DNA from: Oenococcus sp. UCMA 16435
Lineage (GTDB): Bacteria > Bacillota > Bacilli > Lactobacillales > Lactobacillaceae
DNA length: 64,000 nt
Direction of reading: 5' to 3'
Assembly (NCBI GenBank): GCA_004010835.2
Contig: CP030868.2
Span: 1,962,465-2,026,464 of the forward strand
Shown: positions 17,444 through 26,439 of the stretch, piece by piece
Numbering within the stretch: position 1 is the stretch's first letter
How the letters are laid out: every line of letters starts with the position of its first letter
The notes under the pieces: generated by a model
What the model was told of the DNA's origin: nothing
Database searches by the model: none
The model's input: the letters and a program-made list of their open reading frames with translations, nothing else
Translations under genes and position numbers: made by a program

Positions 17444-17874
17444 GATTGTTAGGCTTGGATGTCGGTTCAAAAACCGTTGGAGTAGCTCAGTCGGATCCAT
17501 TAGGTTGGACGGCCAGTTCAATCGAGATTATTCGCATTAATGAAGAGCAAGGTGAATTCGGTCTAGACCGAATTGGGGAAATTATTTCTGAAAAAAAAGT
17601 AACCGGAATTGTTGTTGGCTTACCAAAAAATATGAATAATACAGAAGGTCCGCGAGTCGAGGCTTCTCGGAATTATGGACAAATGGTATTTGAACGTTTT
17701 GGTCTTCCAGTCGATTATCAAGATGAACGTTTAACTAGCGTCGAAGCCAACCGAATGCTGATCGAAGAGGCAGATTTATCACGCGCAAAGAGAAGAAAAG
17801 TGATTGATAGCCTGGCGGCTCAATTGATATTACAAAACTACCTCGATAAAAAAGGGAGGCTGACAAATGGCTGA
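17440..17874 (+). CDS. ruvX: Putative pre-16S rRNA nuclease / Holliday junction resolvase RuvX (YqgF)
   Basis: A 144-residue RNase H-fold nuclease of the YqgF family, which processes the 5' end of 16S rRNA precursors and was earlier proposed as an alternative Holliday junction resolvase. The metal site begins with [12 protein letters not shown] at residues 4-15 (Asp6 is catalytic). [10 protein letters not shown] and [11 protein letters not shown] are further family signatures. It starts inside the end of ireB (ATGA) and overlaps yrzB by 8 bases, an operon layout conserved in Firmicutes. Confidence 0.95.
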   Translation: MRLLGLDVGSKTVGVAQSDPLGWTASSIEIIRINEEQGEFGLDRIGEIISEKKVTGIVVGLPKNMNNTEGPRVEASRNYGQMVFERFGLPVDYQDERLTSVEANRMLIEEADLSRAKRRKVIDSLAAQLILQNYLDKKGRLTNG

Positions 17875-18211
17875 CAAAAATCAACAAGATAATGAAAAAT
17901 ATGTAACTTTAACAGATGAAAAGGGCAATGAATCCTTATACGAGATTTTATTTACTTTTCATTCCGACGAATATAAAAAGGATTATATTTTGTTTACCCC
18001 AGCCGGTAGCGATCGGGTCTCTGTTGAAAATCCGGACCAGGAAGTCGAGATTCAGGCTTTTAGTTTCGACCCAACTACAGGAGATTCAGAAACTGATTCC
18101 GATCTTTATCCAATTGAAGATGATAACGAGTGGAATATGGTTTCGGAAGTTTTGAATACTTTTGTTGAAGATGATTCACTAAGAACTGACGATAAAAACG
18201 ACGAAGATTGA
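17867..18211 (+). CDS. yrzB: DUF1292 family protein (YrzB-like)
   Basis: A 114-residue acidic protein of the DUF1292 family, found after ruvX in most Firmicutes; its function is unknown. The central segment has the family pattern of alternating short strands. The C-terminus is a run of acidic residues ending DDKNDED. GGGAGG stands 8 bases before ATG 17867, inside the end of ruvX. It ends 7 bases from the stop codon of a convergent gene, and its last codons form part of that gene's terminator. Confidence 0.88.
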   Translation: MADKNQQDNEKYVTLTDEKGNESLYEILFTFHSDEYKKDYILFTPAGSDRVSVENPDQEVEIQAFSFDPTTGDSETDSDLYPIEDDNEWNMVSEVLNTFVEDDSLRTDDKNDED

Positions 18212-18230
18212 TTATTTTTTAGTCTTCATC
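18193..18230 (-). terminator. Terminator of the orphan gene, overlapping both coding ends
   Basis: On the minus strand GATGAAGA (18230-18223) pairs with TCTTCGTC (18207-18200, one wobble) and is followed by GTTTTT. The hairpin takes in the last codons of both convergent genes. On the plus strand it has no T run, so it seems to serve only the minus gene. Confidence 0.6.
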
Positions 18231-18698
18231 GAGACCCTTAGTATATAAAACATTGAAACTTGAATAAAAATTGGTAATTAAGTTCATAAGCAGCTGAGAA
18301 TTGGTAAAGTGCTGGTAGGAAATTGCATCTTCGAACTCTGCCTTTAAGACATAACGATGGAGATCTTTGTTTTCTTGCAGCCAAACAACTCCTGAAGCAC
18401 CATATTGACTCAATTTGTTTCGATTTAAAGTTAAGGTTTTTTCGGCGATTTCTGCTTGTTTGTCTTCGCCAACGAAATAATAGAACGCGATCAACTGCGC
18501 ATCTTGGCTGATACTGGTAATTTCACGCTTAACGTTTAATTGAATTGCTTCGGAACTGCCCCTTAATAGTTCTTGAGAAAGAATGCCGAATTGTGATTGA
18601 CCAGGTTTTGAAATTAGCTGCAAGTTAATTTTTTCGTTTTTGTCGGATAATTTCAAAAGATAATCTTTGCTTCCTAAAGTCAAATATAGTTTATTCAT
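18219..18698 (-). CDS. Conserved-looking hypothetical protein, unrecognised
   Basis: I do not recognise this 159-residue protein. It is soluble-looking, with no signal peptide or membrane segment and one mixed alpha/beta domain beginning MNKLYLTLGSKDYLLK; the C-terminal 40 residues are helical and aromatic-rich. The codon use resembles its neighbours, which argues for a real gene. It lies alone on the minus strand between yrzB and mecA, divergent from mecA by 54 bases, with its own terminator. A link to MecA or stress control would be a guess. Confidence 0.7.
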   Translation of the reverse strand: MNKLYLTLGSKDYLLKLSDKNEKINLQLISKPGQSQFGILSQELLRGSSEAIQLNVKREITSISQDAQLIAFYYFVGEDKQAEIAEKTLTLNRNKLSQYGASGVVWLQENKDLHRYVLKAEFEDAISYQHFTNSQLLMNLITNFYSSFNVLYTKGLDED

Positions 18699-18734
18699 AA
18701 TTAAATTTTAACGCTATAATTCGCGGTTAAACGG

Positions 18735-18752
18735 ATTGATATAATAGAGATA
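18735..18752 (+). promoter_or_regulatory. Extended -10 promoter immediately before mecA
   Basis: TGA-TATAAT (-10 at 18740-18745) is a full extended -10. The expected transcription start, about 7 bases downstream, falls at 18751-18753, which is the ATG of mecA. There is no Shine-Dalgarno, so the mRNA may be leaderless. Confidence 0.55.
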
Positions 18753-19478
18753 ATGAAATTAGAAAAAATTGATGCGAATACGTTACATATCATGCTGACT
18801 AAGGCCGATCTTGATGATCGTCATGTCTCGATGATGGATTTAATGTCTGATCGTAGTGAAGTCGAAAGTTTTTTCTATTCAATTTTGGACGAAGCGGATG
18901 CTGATCATTCTTTTAGTAACGACGATCAGGTGACTTTCCAGATTTTACCGACTGGGCAGCATGGGGTTGAACTTTTTATTTCAAAAATTGTCGATGATCC
19001 AAATGTTTCGGTTGACGAGAGCGGAAAGACTGTTTTCTCGTTGAAAAGTGAGCAGGTCGATCCAACAATTGCCAAATTGCTACGGGGTTATGATGATCCT
19101 GCCCATTCGAAAAAGACAACTGTTTCGAATAAAGGCAAGCATGTTTTGCAAGCAAAGAGAAAACATCCACGCGGTGTTTTAAACAGTTGGTATCTATTCA
19201 CTGATTTTGACGAGTTTTTAACAGTCGTTGATCAGATCGATTCTCGACAGCTTGTCTCTGATCTTTATGAGATTCAAACGGCCGACAAAAGTTCCAATGT
19301 GCATCGCGCTTTTCTGCTTCATCTTCTTTCAAGAACAAAAAAAGCTGAAGCGATTCAATTACTAATGAGTGATTTTGGTTTACGTGTTGATGGCAGTCAA
19401 ATTGAAGCAAGTGATTTGAAAAAACCGATTTTTTTGAATAGCGCACTCGAATTATCAAAAAAATTTTTTAAAAATTAA
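18753..19478 (+). CDS. mecA: Adaptor protein MecA
   Basis: A 241-residue adaptor that delivers substrates to the ClpC-ClpP protease. In Bacillus and streptococci the substrates include the competence regulators ComK or ComX. The N-terminal substrate-binding domain (MKLEKIDANTLHIMLTKADL) and the C-terminal ClpC-binding domain (about residues 130-241) are both present, joined by a charged linker. It stands just before the competence gene coiA, as in other lactic acid bacteria. The start has no Shine-Dalgarno and lies 7 bases after a -10 element. Confidence 0.93.
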   Translation: MKLEKIDANTLHIMLTKADLDDRHVSMMDLMSDRSEVESFFYSILDEADADHSFSNDDQVTFQILPTGQHGVELFISKIVDDPNVSVDESGKTVFSLKSEQVDPTIAKLLRGYDDPAHSKKTTVSNKGKHVLQAKRKHPRGVLNSWYLFTDFDEFLTVVDQIDSRQLVSDLYEIQTADKSSNVHRAFLLHLLSRTKKAEAIQLLMSDFGLRVDGSQIEASDLKKPIFLNSALELSKKFFKN

Positions 19479-19502
19479 TTTTTTACGTAATAAGTATTAG
19501 AT

Positions 19503-20591
19503 ATGCTTATTGCCAAAGATCGCCATAATGTATTAATTGAAGCTGATCACGCGAAACGCGATGAGTTTTTTTATTGTCCTTTTTGTAAAAAAAGATTGTT
19601 TCTGCGCCGTGGAGAAATTAAAATTCCTTATTTCGCTCATTCGGTTAATAATAATTGCAGTAGTTTTTCGGAAAATGAAAGCGAAATTCATTTACTGGCA
19701 AAGAAAAAAATAAAGGAAGCTGCTGAAAGCGTGGGTTACCAAGCTGAGTTGGAAAAAGTTTTACCATCTATTTCTCAAAGAGCTGATTTAATAATTAGCG
19801 ATTCAAGTGGAAAGAGAGTGGCAATCGAGTTTCAGCAAAGCCCAATTAGCATTTCGCATCTAAGAGAAAGAAATCAAGGATATATGATAATCGGTTTACC
19901 AGTTATTTGGATTTTGGGACCAAATTATTCTTTTGCGAATCCAAGTCAGAGAACTATTTTTAAATTCGCTGATCAAGCGACAAAAGTGTATTATTGGGAC
20001 CAATTCAATGAACAGATTAGAATTTTTACCGGCTTTTCCAAAATTGACCACGCAAAATTTAAATCAATAGTTTATAAAATTTCATTGAATAGTTTTATTG
20101 ATAATATTTTTTTGAAGAAACCCTTGAATAAGCGATTGAAAAATATCTCGACTGATAAAAAAGACTTGTATAAACAAGCTGATTTTTTACAAAAAAATTT
20201 GATTTTAAAGCGTCTTCCGAGTGAAACTTGTAGACTTGCTTATAAGTATCGACACATTAACGTTGCTTGTGGTCCTTGGATAATTCATCGGGGCAGCCAA
20301 GCTGGTTTGAAAACGACAAATTGGCAATGGCGTTTGGAAATTATTTTGGAATTAGAGCGGATTGGCCAAGGCAATCTTTATTCAATCAACTGTTTGTTAA
20401 AAAAATTTACTTCCAACAAATATTTTTATGAAAGATCGGTTAAAAACCAATTTGCAAGAAACGCTTTTCTAAAAATATTGCAAGAACTTAGTCAGGAAAA
20501 AATTATTGATCTTAAAATTTCCTATGTTTTTGTAAAAAAAATGCCGATCTGGTTTGAGAATTATCAACAGAAGCTGGCATTCTTGCGGTAA
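19503..20591 (+). CDS. coiA: Competence protein CoiA
   Basis: A 362-residue CoiA-family protein, induced during competence and needed for transformation after DNA uptake, probably for protecting or processing incoming DNA. A zinc-finger-like CPFC pair is at Cys25 and Cys28. A PD-(D/E)XK nuclease-like core follows, with Asp in RADLIIS and VAIEFQQS around residues 100-115. ATG 19503 has no Shine-Dalgarno. The upstream TTTTTTACGTAATA resembles a streptococcal ComX-type box with one extra base. Intact length suggests natural competence genes are kept in this strain. Confidence 0.9.
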   Translation: MLIAKDRHNVLIEADHAKRDEFFYCPFCKKRLFLRRGEIKIPYFAHSVNNNCSSFSENESEIHLLAKKKIKEAAESVGYQAELEKVLPSISQRADLIISDSSGKRVAIEFQQSPISISHLRERNQGYMIIGLPVIWILGPNYSFANPSQRTIFKFADQATKVYYWDQFNEQIRIFTGFSKIDHAKFKSIVYKISLNSFIDNIFLKKPLNKRLKNISTDKKDLYKQADFLQKNLILKRLPSETCRLAYKYRHINVACGPWIIHRGSQAGLKTTNWQWRLEIILELERIGQGNLYSINCLLKKFTSNKYFYERSVKNQFARNAFLKILQELSQEKIIDLKISYVFVKKMPIWFENYQQKLAFLR

Positions 20592-20615
20592 AATAGTTTC
20601 ATTTATGGAGGGTCT

Positions 20616-22427
20616 ATGACAGAAAGCAAAAAACAGATAACACGGGCTGAAATTGAAAAAAATCCCGCTCAAACATGGGATCTCAGCAAGATTTTTAAGA
20701 CGGATGAAGATTGGGAAAAGGCTTTTCAAGAGTCTGAAACGAAAATTAAAGCTGTTTCTAAATTAACCGACACGGTCAAAGATGCAAAAAGTCTTTTACG
20801 GGCTATTAAATCCATTTTAGATATGTATAGGCTGGTTGAAACGGTATATGTTTATGCTTCAAGAAAATCGGATCAGGATACTAGCAATAATAAATATGCT
20901 GCCTTTAACGCAAGAGTTGGAAGCTTAGCGGCCCAGGCTGAGTCGGCGAGTTCTTTTTTGACTCCGGCTATCATCGCTTTTACTCCGGATGAATTGGCTT
21001 CTTTTTATCAGGATGAACCTGAATTAGAAGATTACCGTCATATGATTGATTCGTATGCTCGAAACCGTGATCATACTTTGGCACCTGCTGAAGAAAAGTT
21101 GCTTGCCAGTGCCGGAGATATCTTATCGAATAGTTCACAAACTTTCAGTGTTTTGAATGATTCTGATTTGAAATATGACGATGTTGTCGATGAAGAGGGA
21201 GAAAATGTTGAATTAACTCAAGGCCTTTATTCGAGGATGCTTGAGTCGGATAATCGTCAGATTCGTAAGAATGCTTTTACAACGCTTTACAAGTCCTATG
21301 ATAAGTTGAAAAATACTTTTGCATCGACTTTATATGGACAAATGAAGGCTGACAATTTTTTGGCTCTTACTCATAAATTTAAAAGTGATTTGGAAGCAGA
21401 AACTTTCAGCCATAATATTCCAGAGACAGTTTTCAATACTTTGGTTTCAACAACTGATCAACATCTGAATTTGCTTCATTGTTATGTTGCTTTGCGGAAG
21501 AAACTTCTTGGTCTTTCGGAATTGCATAGCTATGATCTTTATACACCGATTACCGGCAAGGTTGATTTCCCAATTGATTTCGAGGGTGCTAAAGCAATTG
21601 TTTTAGAAGCTTTAAAACCGTTGGGTGATGAATATCTCGATGGAATTGAACGCGAGTTTGATGAGCGCTGGATCGATGTTCCGGAAAATGCTGGTAAACG
21701 TTCAGGAGCATATTCGGACGGGGCTTATGACACTGTTCCTTATATTCTATTGAATTGGCAGGATACACTTGATAACGTTTTCACTTTGATTCACGAATCG
21801 GGTCATTCTCAACATTCATTATTGACGAGAAGCAATCAACCGTATCAATACGGAGATTATCCAATTTTTTTGGCAGAAATCGCTTCGACAACCAATGAGA
21901 TGTTGCTGACCGATTATTTATTAAAAACTCAAACCGATCCAAAAATCAGAGCTTATGTGTTGAATCATTATCTTGACGGATTCAAAGGAACGGTTTTTCG
22001 CCAAACTCAATTTGCTGAATTTGAAGATTGGATGCACAAGGAAGCACAAAAGGGAACGGCTTTAACAGCTGAAACTTTATCAGATTTTTATGGTAGTTTA
22101 AATAAAAAATTCTATGGTGATTCCTTAACATTTGATTCACAAATCGAGCTCGAATGGGCCAGGATACCCCACTTTTATTACAATTACTATGTTTATCAAT
22201 ATGCAACCGGCGAGTCAGCTGCAATTACTTTATCACAGGGTATTATTGAAGATCCGAAGAAAAACGTACCGCTCTATTTAGCTTATTTATCGGCCGGCTC
22301 CTCCGACTATCCACTAAATGTGATTAAAAAAGCTGGTGTTGATATGGAGAAGTCTGATTACTTAGACAAGGCTTTCAATGTTTTTGAAAAACGTTTGAAT
22401 GAATTTCAAGAACTTGTTACAAAGTAA
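20616..22427 (+). CDS. pepF: Oligoendopeptidase F
   Basis: A 603-residue M3-family zinc metallopeptidase that cuts cytoplasmic oligopeptides of about 7-17 residues, feeding amino acids from imported or recycled peptides. The zinc site HESGH is at residues 393-397 (HExxH), with the downstream Glu in FLAEIASTTNE. GGAGG lies 6 bases before ATG 20616. The length is typical for PepF. In several lactic acid bacteria pepF also follows coiA, which supports the call. No terminator is evident after the stop. Confidence 0.96.
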   Translation: MTESKKQITRAEIEKNPAQTWDLSKIFKTDEDWEKAFQESETKIKAVSKLTDTVKDAKSLLRAIKSILDMYRLVETVYVYASRKSDQDTSNNKYAAFNARVGSLAAQAESASSFLTPAIIAFTPDELASFYQDEPELEDYRHMIDSYARNRDHTLAPAEEKLLASAGDILSNSSQTFSVLNDSDLKYDDVVDEEGENVELTQGLYSRMLESDNRQIRKNAFTTLYKSYDKLKNTFASTLYGQMKADNFLALTHKFKSDLEAETFSHNIPETVFNTLVSTTDQHLNLLHCYVALRKKLLGLSELHSYDLYTPITGKVDFPIDFEGAKAIVLEALKPLGDEYLDGIEREFDERWIDVPENAGKRSGAYSDGAYDTVPYILLNWQDTLDNVFTLIHESGHSQHSLLTRSNQPYQYGDYPIFLAEIASTTNEMLLTDYLLKTQTDPKIRAYVLNHYLDGFKGTVFRQTQFAEFEDWMHKEAQKGTALTAETLSDFYGSLNKKFYGDSLTFDSQIELEWARIPHFYYNYYVYQYATGESAAITLSQGIIEDPKKNVPLYLAYLSAGSSDYPLNVIKKAGVDMEKSDYLDKAFNVFEKRLNEFQELVTK

Positions 22428-22514
22428 AGAAAGATTGATTTGTAACTTTTAAGTTTTGCGAATTTTATTGGGCTTTTTAAAAAAATAACTTATCACGACT
22501 ATTTATTCGTTAGA

Positions 22515-23318
22515 ATGAAAGATATGAAGATTTGCTTGTTTCCAAATGACCAACCTTTATCTTTAGAAGTTGCTAAAGAATTAAAAGAGAAACTTGAGAA
22601 TGCTAACGAGATTCTGACAGATAAATTTCCTGATTTGGTGATTTCGATTGGTGGGGATGGTACGTTTTTGTCGGCCGTCCACCAATTTGCTAATCAATTG
22701 TCGACGATCCGATTTGTCGGTGTCCATACTGGACATTTAGGCTTTTATTCGGATTGGTTGGTTGGCGAAATCGATCTTTTGGTTGATAAAATTAAACAGG
22801 ATCATGGGCAATCTGCTCATTACCCTTTAATGGAGGCCAAAGTTCGTTATTTAGATGGACAAGTTACTGATATTCTTGCGGTTAATGAGATTATTATGAA
22901 TCGAATTACAAATTCGCTTTCTGTTGATGTTTATGTGGATGATTTATTATTCGAAAAATTTCGTGGAGACGGTCTTTGTATTTCTACACCTACTGGTTCT
23001 TCTGGATATAATAAGTCTTTGAACGGTGCTTTGATCGATCCAAATTTTTCAGCATTGCAAATGACCGAAATAGCTTCAATCAATAATCGCGTCTATAGAA
23101 CTTTAGGCTCACCGATTATTGTTTCTTCACATACGACAATTCGAGTGGTTCCGGAAATTGGTGATCCCACGATAAATTATGATAGTTATCATCTTCCAGA
23201 GACCCGGTACCAAGAAATTATTTTCAAGATTGCCAAACAGCCTTTGCGGATGGCTAATTATAAACAGATTAGTTTTTGGCAACGAGTTAAAAATTCATTC
23301 ATTGGAGACGAACGTTAA
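22515..23318 (+). CDS. nadK: NAD kinase
   Basis: A 267-residue enzyme that phosphorylates NAD to NADP, supplying NADPH for biosynthesis. The phosphate-binding GGDGT is at residues 46-50, NEIIM gives the substrate-contact Asn-Glu, and STPTGSSGYNKS is the second nucleotide motif. ATG 22515 and ATG 22524 are both in frame. Neither has a Shine-Dalgarno, and a -10-like TAGAAT ends right at the first, so a leaderless start at 22524 is possible. The gene overlaps the following pseudouridine synthase by one base (TAATG), as in many Firmicutes. Confidence 0.95.
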   Translation: MKDMKICLFPNDQPLSLEVAKELKEKLENANEILTDKFPDLVISIGGDGTFLSAVHQFANQLSTIRFVGVHTGHLGFYSDWLVGEIDLLVDKIKQDHGQSAHYPLMEAKVRYLDGQVTDILAVNEIIMNRITNSLSVDVYVDDLLFEKFRGDGLCISTPTGSSGYNKSLNGALIDPNFSALQMTEIASINNRVYRTLGSPIIVSSHTTIRVVPEIGDPTINYDSYHLPETRYQEIIFKIAKQPLRMANYKQISFWQRVKNSFIGDER

Positions 23319-24217
23319 TGGAATTTTCATGGGTTTCAGAAACAAAGGAACCGGAAAAAGTTCGTTTGTTTCTAAAAGCACGTGGTGTGTCACACCGAAT
23401 GTTTTCGCAGATAAAACATTTTGGAGGCAAAATCGTCGTTGAAAATCATGAAGTTTTTACGAATGATTATGTTAAAAATGGTGAAAAAATAACGATTTTC
23501 ATGCCTCCCGAAAGAGAAAATGTAGAATTAGACGCTGATTTTGCCGATTCTTTGAAAGTAGTTTTTGAGGATAAAAACTTCTTGCTTGTCAACAAGCCGG
23601 CTTTTGTAACTACTGTGCCTGGACACGCCGATCGAAAAACAACTCTTGTTAATATGATCAAGGCTCATTTAATCAAAGAAAAAGCTGATAGCCTTGTTCC
23701 ACATGTTGTTACTCGTTTGGATCGCGATACGAGTGGGTTGGTTCTCTTAGCAAAACATAAGTTTGCTCATGCTTTGCTAAATGATGCCCTGATGGAACAT
23801 CACGATATTGAAAAGTTTTATATTGCTTTGGTATCCGGCAACTTTCAAGAAGACCACGGATTGATTGATGAACCAATCGGTCGGGTTGAAGGTGATTTCA
23901 TTAGGCGACAAGTTCGTCAGGATGGTAAAAAATCAGTCACTGAATATTGGGTTGAGAAACGTTTTCAGAATTTTACTCAATTGCGAATTCAGTTGCATAC
24001 TGGTCGAACTCATCAAATTCGCGTTCATATGACTTGGGCTGGGCATCCATTGATCGGTGATGCATTATATGGGGGACCGCATTCAAAATTAATTTCCCGA
24101 CAGGCACTTCACGCTTCTGAGATGATCTTTTTTGATCCCTTTGCAAATAAAAACCAGCATTTTAATGCTGGTTTGCCAGATGATGTTCAGCGGATTATTG
24201 AAGCCGGGCATTACTGA
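23318..24217 (+). CDS. RluA/RluD family pseudouridine synthase
   Basis: A 299-residue pseudouridine synthase that isomerises uridines in 23S rRNA or tRNA. An N-terminal S4-like RNA-binding region (residues 1-75) precedes the catalytic domain. The catalytic Asp is Asp135 in RLDRDTSG, and GRTHQIRVHM is the second family motif. It is translationally coupled to nadK, a pairing common in Firmicutes. The target base is not predictable. Its final codons contain a perfect hairpin that seems to serve as terminator of the opposing pgl gene. Confidence 0.92.
   Translation: MEFSWVSETKEPEKVRLFLKARGVSHRMFSQIKHFGGKIVVENHEVFTNDYVKNGEKITIFMPPERENVELDADFADSLKVVFEDKNFLLVNKPAFVTTVPGHADRKTTLVNMIKAHLIKEKADSLVPHVVTRLDRDTSGLVLLAKHKFAHALLNDALMEHHDIEKFYIALVSGNFQEDHGLIDEPIGRVEGDFIRRQVRQDGKKSVTEYWVEKRFQNFTQLRIQLHTGRTHQIRVHMTWAGHPLIGDALYGGPHSKLISRQALHASEMIFFDPFANKNQHFNAGLPDDVQRIIEAGHY
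24145..24173 (-). terminator. Terminator of pgl embedded in the rluD-like coding end
   Basis: AACCAGCAT, loop TTTA and ATGCTGGTT form a perfect 9-bp stem (24152-24173). On the minus strand it is followed by TTTATTTG, 46 bases after the pgl stop codon. It lies wholly inside the coding sequence of the pseudouridine synthase. Confidence 0.7.
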
Positions 24218-24218
24218 A

Positions 24219-25235
24219 TTACTTTTCAAAATAAACACGAACTGCTTCTGGCAGATGAAAATCTTTTTGGATTAACGTGAGTTTACCATTTTCGTTATTA
24301 ATCGAATAACTTGTTGCATTATTTGTGTTTTGATTAGCAGCTACCAAATATTTTCCATCCGGACTGATATTAAAGTCACGGGGAAAATCTCCCTGTGTCG
24401 ATATCTGTTGAATTAATTCAACATTTTCCTGATTTTCAGTAATTTTAAAGACGGCAATTGAATTATATCCTCTGTTTGAGGTGTAGATGAATTTATAATC
24501 ATCAGAAAGACGAATTGCTGCAGCCCCATTATGGGTTGCCCAATCTGCCGGAATTGTCGAAACCGTTTTAACAAGTTCGAATTTTCCTTCTTTATATTTT
24601 AAAACAGATAATTTTGAAGAAAGTTCTCCAAGCAGATAGGCATAATTGCCATCTTTGCTAAAGCGAATATGTCGGGGGCCAAAACCTTTTTCTGTTTTAA
24701 AACGAATTGGCTGAGACAATTTTCCATCTTTTGATAGATCGAATGTTAATACTTCGTCACTCCCTAGATCGACAGCCACTAATCGATTATCCGGAGTTAG
24801 CCCTGTGAAATGAATATGTGATGATTCCTGTTCTGGGCGGGGACCACTGCCTTCATTTTTGAATTCATCGCTTTGAATTAATTTTTTACCGATAATCTTA
24901 TAAATAGATACTGATCCTTTATGATAATTTCCAGTAAAGACTAATTGACGTTTTTCATCAACGAATATATAGGCTGGTGAGGATCCATTGGATATTTGTT
25001 CGTCGGTTTTTTTGAATGGAATTGTTGAAATATCCCATGCTGATATGCCGCCACGCTGGTCTTGCTTGTCAACCGCGTAAAGTATTCCGGCATCAGAAAC
25101 GGCGAAATATGTTGGTGATCCGATTTTGGCAGTGTTTTTTAAGTTTTTCAGTTCGCCGCTATCAGATAATTCAGCTTCATATAAGCCCTTGGATTCAGAT
25201 TTTGTATAAGTTCCAAATAGTAATTTGTAGCTCAT
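24219..25235 (-). CDS. pgl: 6-phosphogluconolactonase (YbhE-type beta-propeller)
   Basis: A 338-residue seven-bladed beta-propeller lactonase, which hydrolyses 6-phosphogluconolactone to 6-phosphogluconate. This is an essential step of the oxidative pentose phosphate and phosphoketolase route used by heterofermentative lactic acid bacteria. The N-terminal FGTYTKSESKGLY and central GFGPRHIRFSKDGNYAYLL are typical of the family, and the blades repeat through the protein. The ribosome site is AAGGAAA before the ATG. It is convergent with the pseudouridine synthase (1 base apart) and divergent from the next gene. Confidence 0.9.
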   Translation of the reverse strand: MSYKLLFGTYTKSESKGLYEAELSDSGELKNLKNTAKIGSPTYFAVSDAGILYAVDKQDQRGGISAWDISTIPFKKTDEQISNGSSPAYIFVDEKRQLVFTGNYHKGSVSIYKIIGKKLIQSDEFKNEGSGPRPEQESSHIHFTGLTPDNRLVAVDLGSDEVLTFDLSKDGKLSQPIRFKTEKGFGPRHIRFSKDGNYAYLLGELSSKLSVLKYKEGKFELVKTVSTIPADWATHNGAAAIRLSDDYKFIYTSNRGYNSIAVFKITENQENVELIQQISTQGDFPRDFNISPDGKYLVAANQNTNNATSYSINNENGKLTLIQKDFHLPEAVRVYFEK

Positions 25236-25290
25236 TATTTTTCCTTTCTTGTTACATAACCATTATCAATCATGATAGAGTAAAAGAGCA

Positions 25291-26439
25291 ATGCGATTTA
25301 ATAAAAGGGAAGTTCACCAACAAAAAACTTGGCTTGAACGCTGGGTATTCAATAATCGTTTAGTTTCAGTGCTTTTGGTGATTATTTTGCTTCTTTTGAC
25401 GATTTATATGCTTCACAAAACAAGTTTTATTTTCGAACCAATAAAAGCACTTTTTTCTGCAGTCGGAGCACCGGTTATTACTGCTGGAATTTTCTATTAC
25501 TTGTTAATTCCATCTGTTAATTGGGCTCATGATAAATTTCATTTGTCCAAGCAGTTAATCGTTTTAATCATTTTTCTGATTGCGGCACTTCTTTTAGTAT
25601 TGTTTGTTGTCTATATTGCGCCAATTATTCGTGATAATTTCATTGTTTTTTTCAAACATTGGCCTGACTATTATTCGCATTGGTCCAAGAGACTACAGAC
25701 CTGGCTTAGTTATCCGGGATTAAAGCCGATTAAAAACTGGGTTTTGGATACGAATAATAATTTTAATAAAACGATTATCGACTGGTCAAAAAATTATTTG
25801 ACTAACGGTATTGCCGGGGTTGGCAAAATAACGCGGGCAATTACAATGGTCGCAATTACTCTAATTACTTTTCCTTTTATTCTTTATTACATGTTAAAAG
25901 ATGGTGATCAGCTTCCACATTATATTTCACAGTTTTTCCCAACTCGGACTCGTCCAAGCTTGTTAGAAGTTCTCCATGAAATTAATAAACAGATTTCAGA
26001 TTATTTACGCGGGCAAATTTTAACGGCTGTGGCTGTTTCGATTATGTTTATGATTGGTTTTTCAATTGTCGGACTACCGTATGGGATTTGGATTGGATTA
26101 TTAGCCGGTCCGCTAAATCTAATTCCTTATTTGGGTTCCTTCTTGGCGATGATTCCTGCTGTAATTATTGCTTTGTTTGGTGGAATTCATCTCTTGATTG
26201 CTGTTTTAATTGTCTTTGTTATCGAACAGACTTTGGAATCGCGTTTAATTCATCCAAAAATTATGGGCGCTTCGATGAATATTCATCCAATTACCGTTTT
26301 GGTTATTTTATTAGGAGCCGGAGAAATGTTTGGTTTGCTTGGAGTTGCCTTTGGGATTCCTGCCTATGCTGTCTTAAAAGTATTAATCGGTAGAAGTTAT
26401 CATTGGTGGAGAGAAAATTCGGAGTTATTTAAAGGATGA
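25291..26439 (+). CDS. AI-2E family transporter / PerM-like membrane protein
   Basis: A 382-residue membrane protein of the AI-2E/PerM family with about eight helices: two near residues 20-70, more at 90-115, and a C-terminal bundle with the glycine-rich GLLAGPLNLIPYLGSFLA segment. Members include Na+/H+ antiporters and proposed autoinducer exporters, so the substrate is open. An extended -10 like TGA-TAGAGT ends about 9 bases before ATG 25291, and there is no clear Shine-Dalgarno. The last codons overlap trmL by 4 bases. Confidence 0.85.
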   Translation: MRFNKREVHQQKTWLERWVFNNRLVSVLLVIILLLLTIYMLHKTSFIFEPIKALFSAVGAPVITAGIFYYLLIPSVNWAHDKFHLSKQLIVLIIFLIAALLLVLFVVYIAPIIRDNFIVFFKHWPDYYSHWSKRLQTWLSYPGLKPIKNWVLDTNNNFNKTIIDWSKNYLTNGIAGVGKITRAITMVAITLITFPFILYYMLKDGDQLPHYISQFFPTRTRPSLLEVLHEINKQISDYLRGQILTAVAVSIMFMIGFSIVGLPYGIWIGLLAGPLNLIPYLGSFLAMIPAVIIALFGGIHLLIAVLIVFVIEQTLESRLIHPKIMGASMNIHPITVLVILLGAGEMFGLLGVAFGIPAYAVLKVLIGRSYHWWRENSELFKG

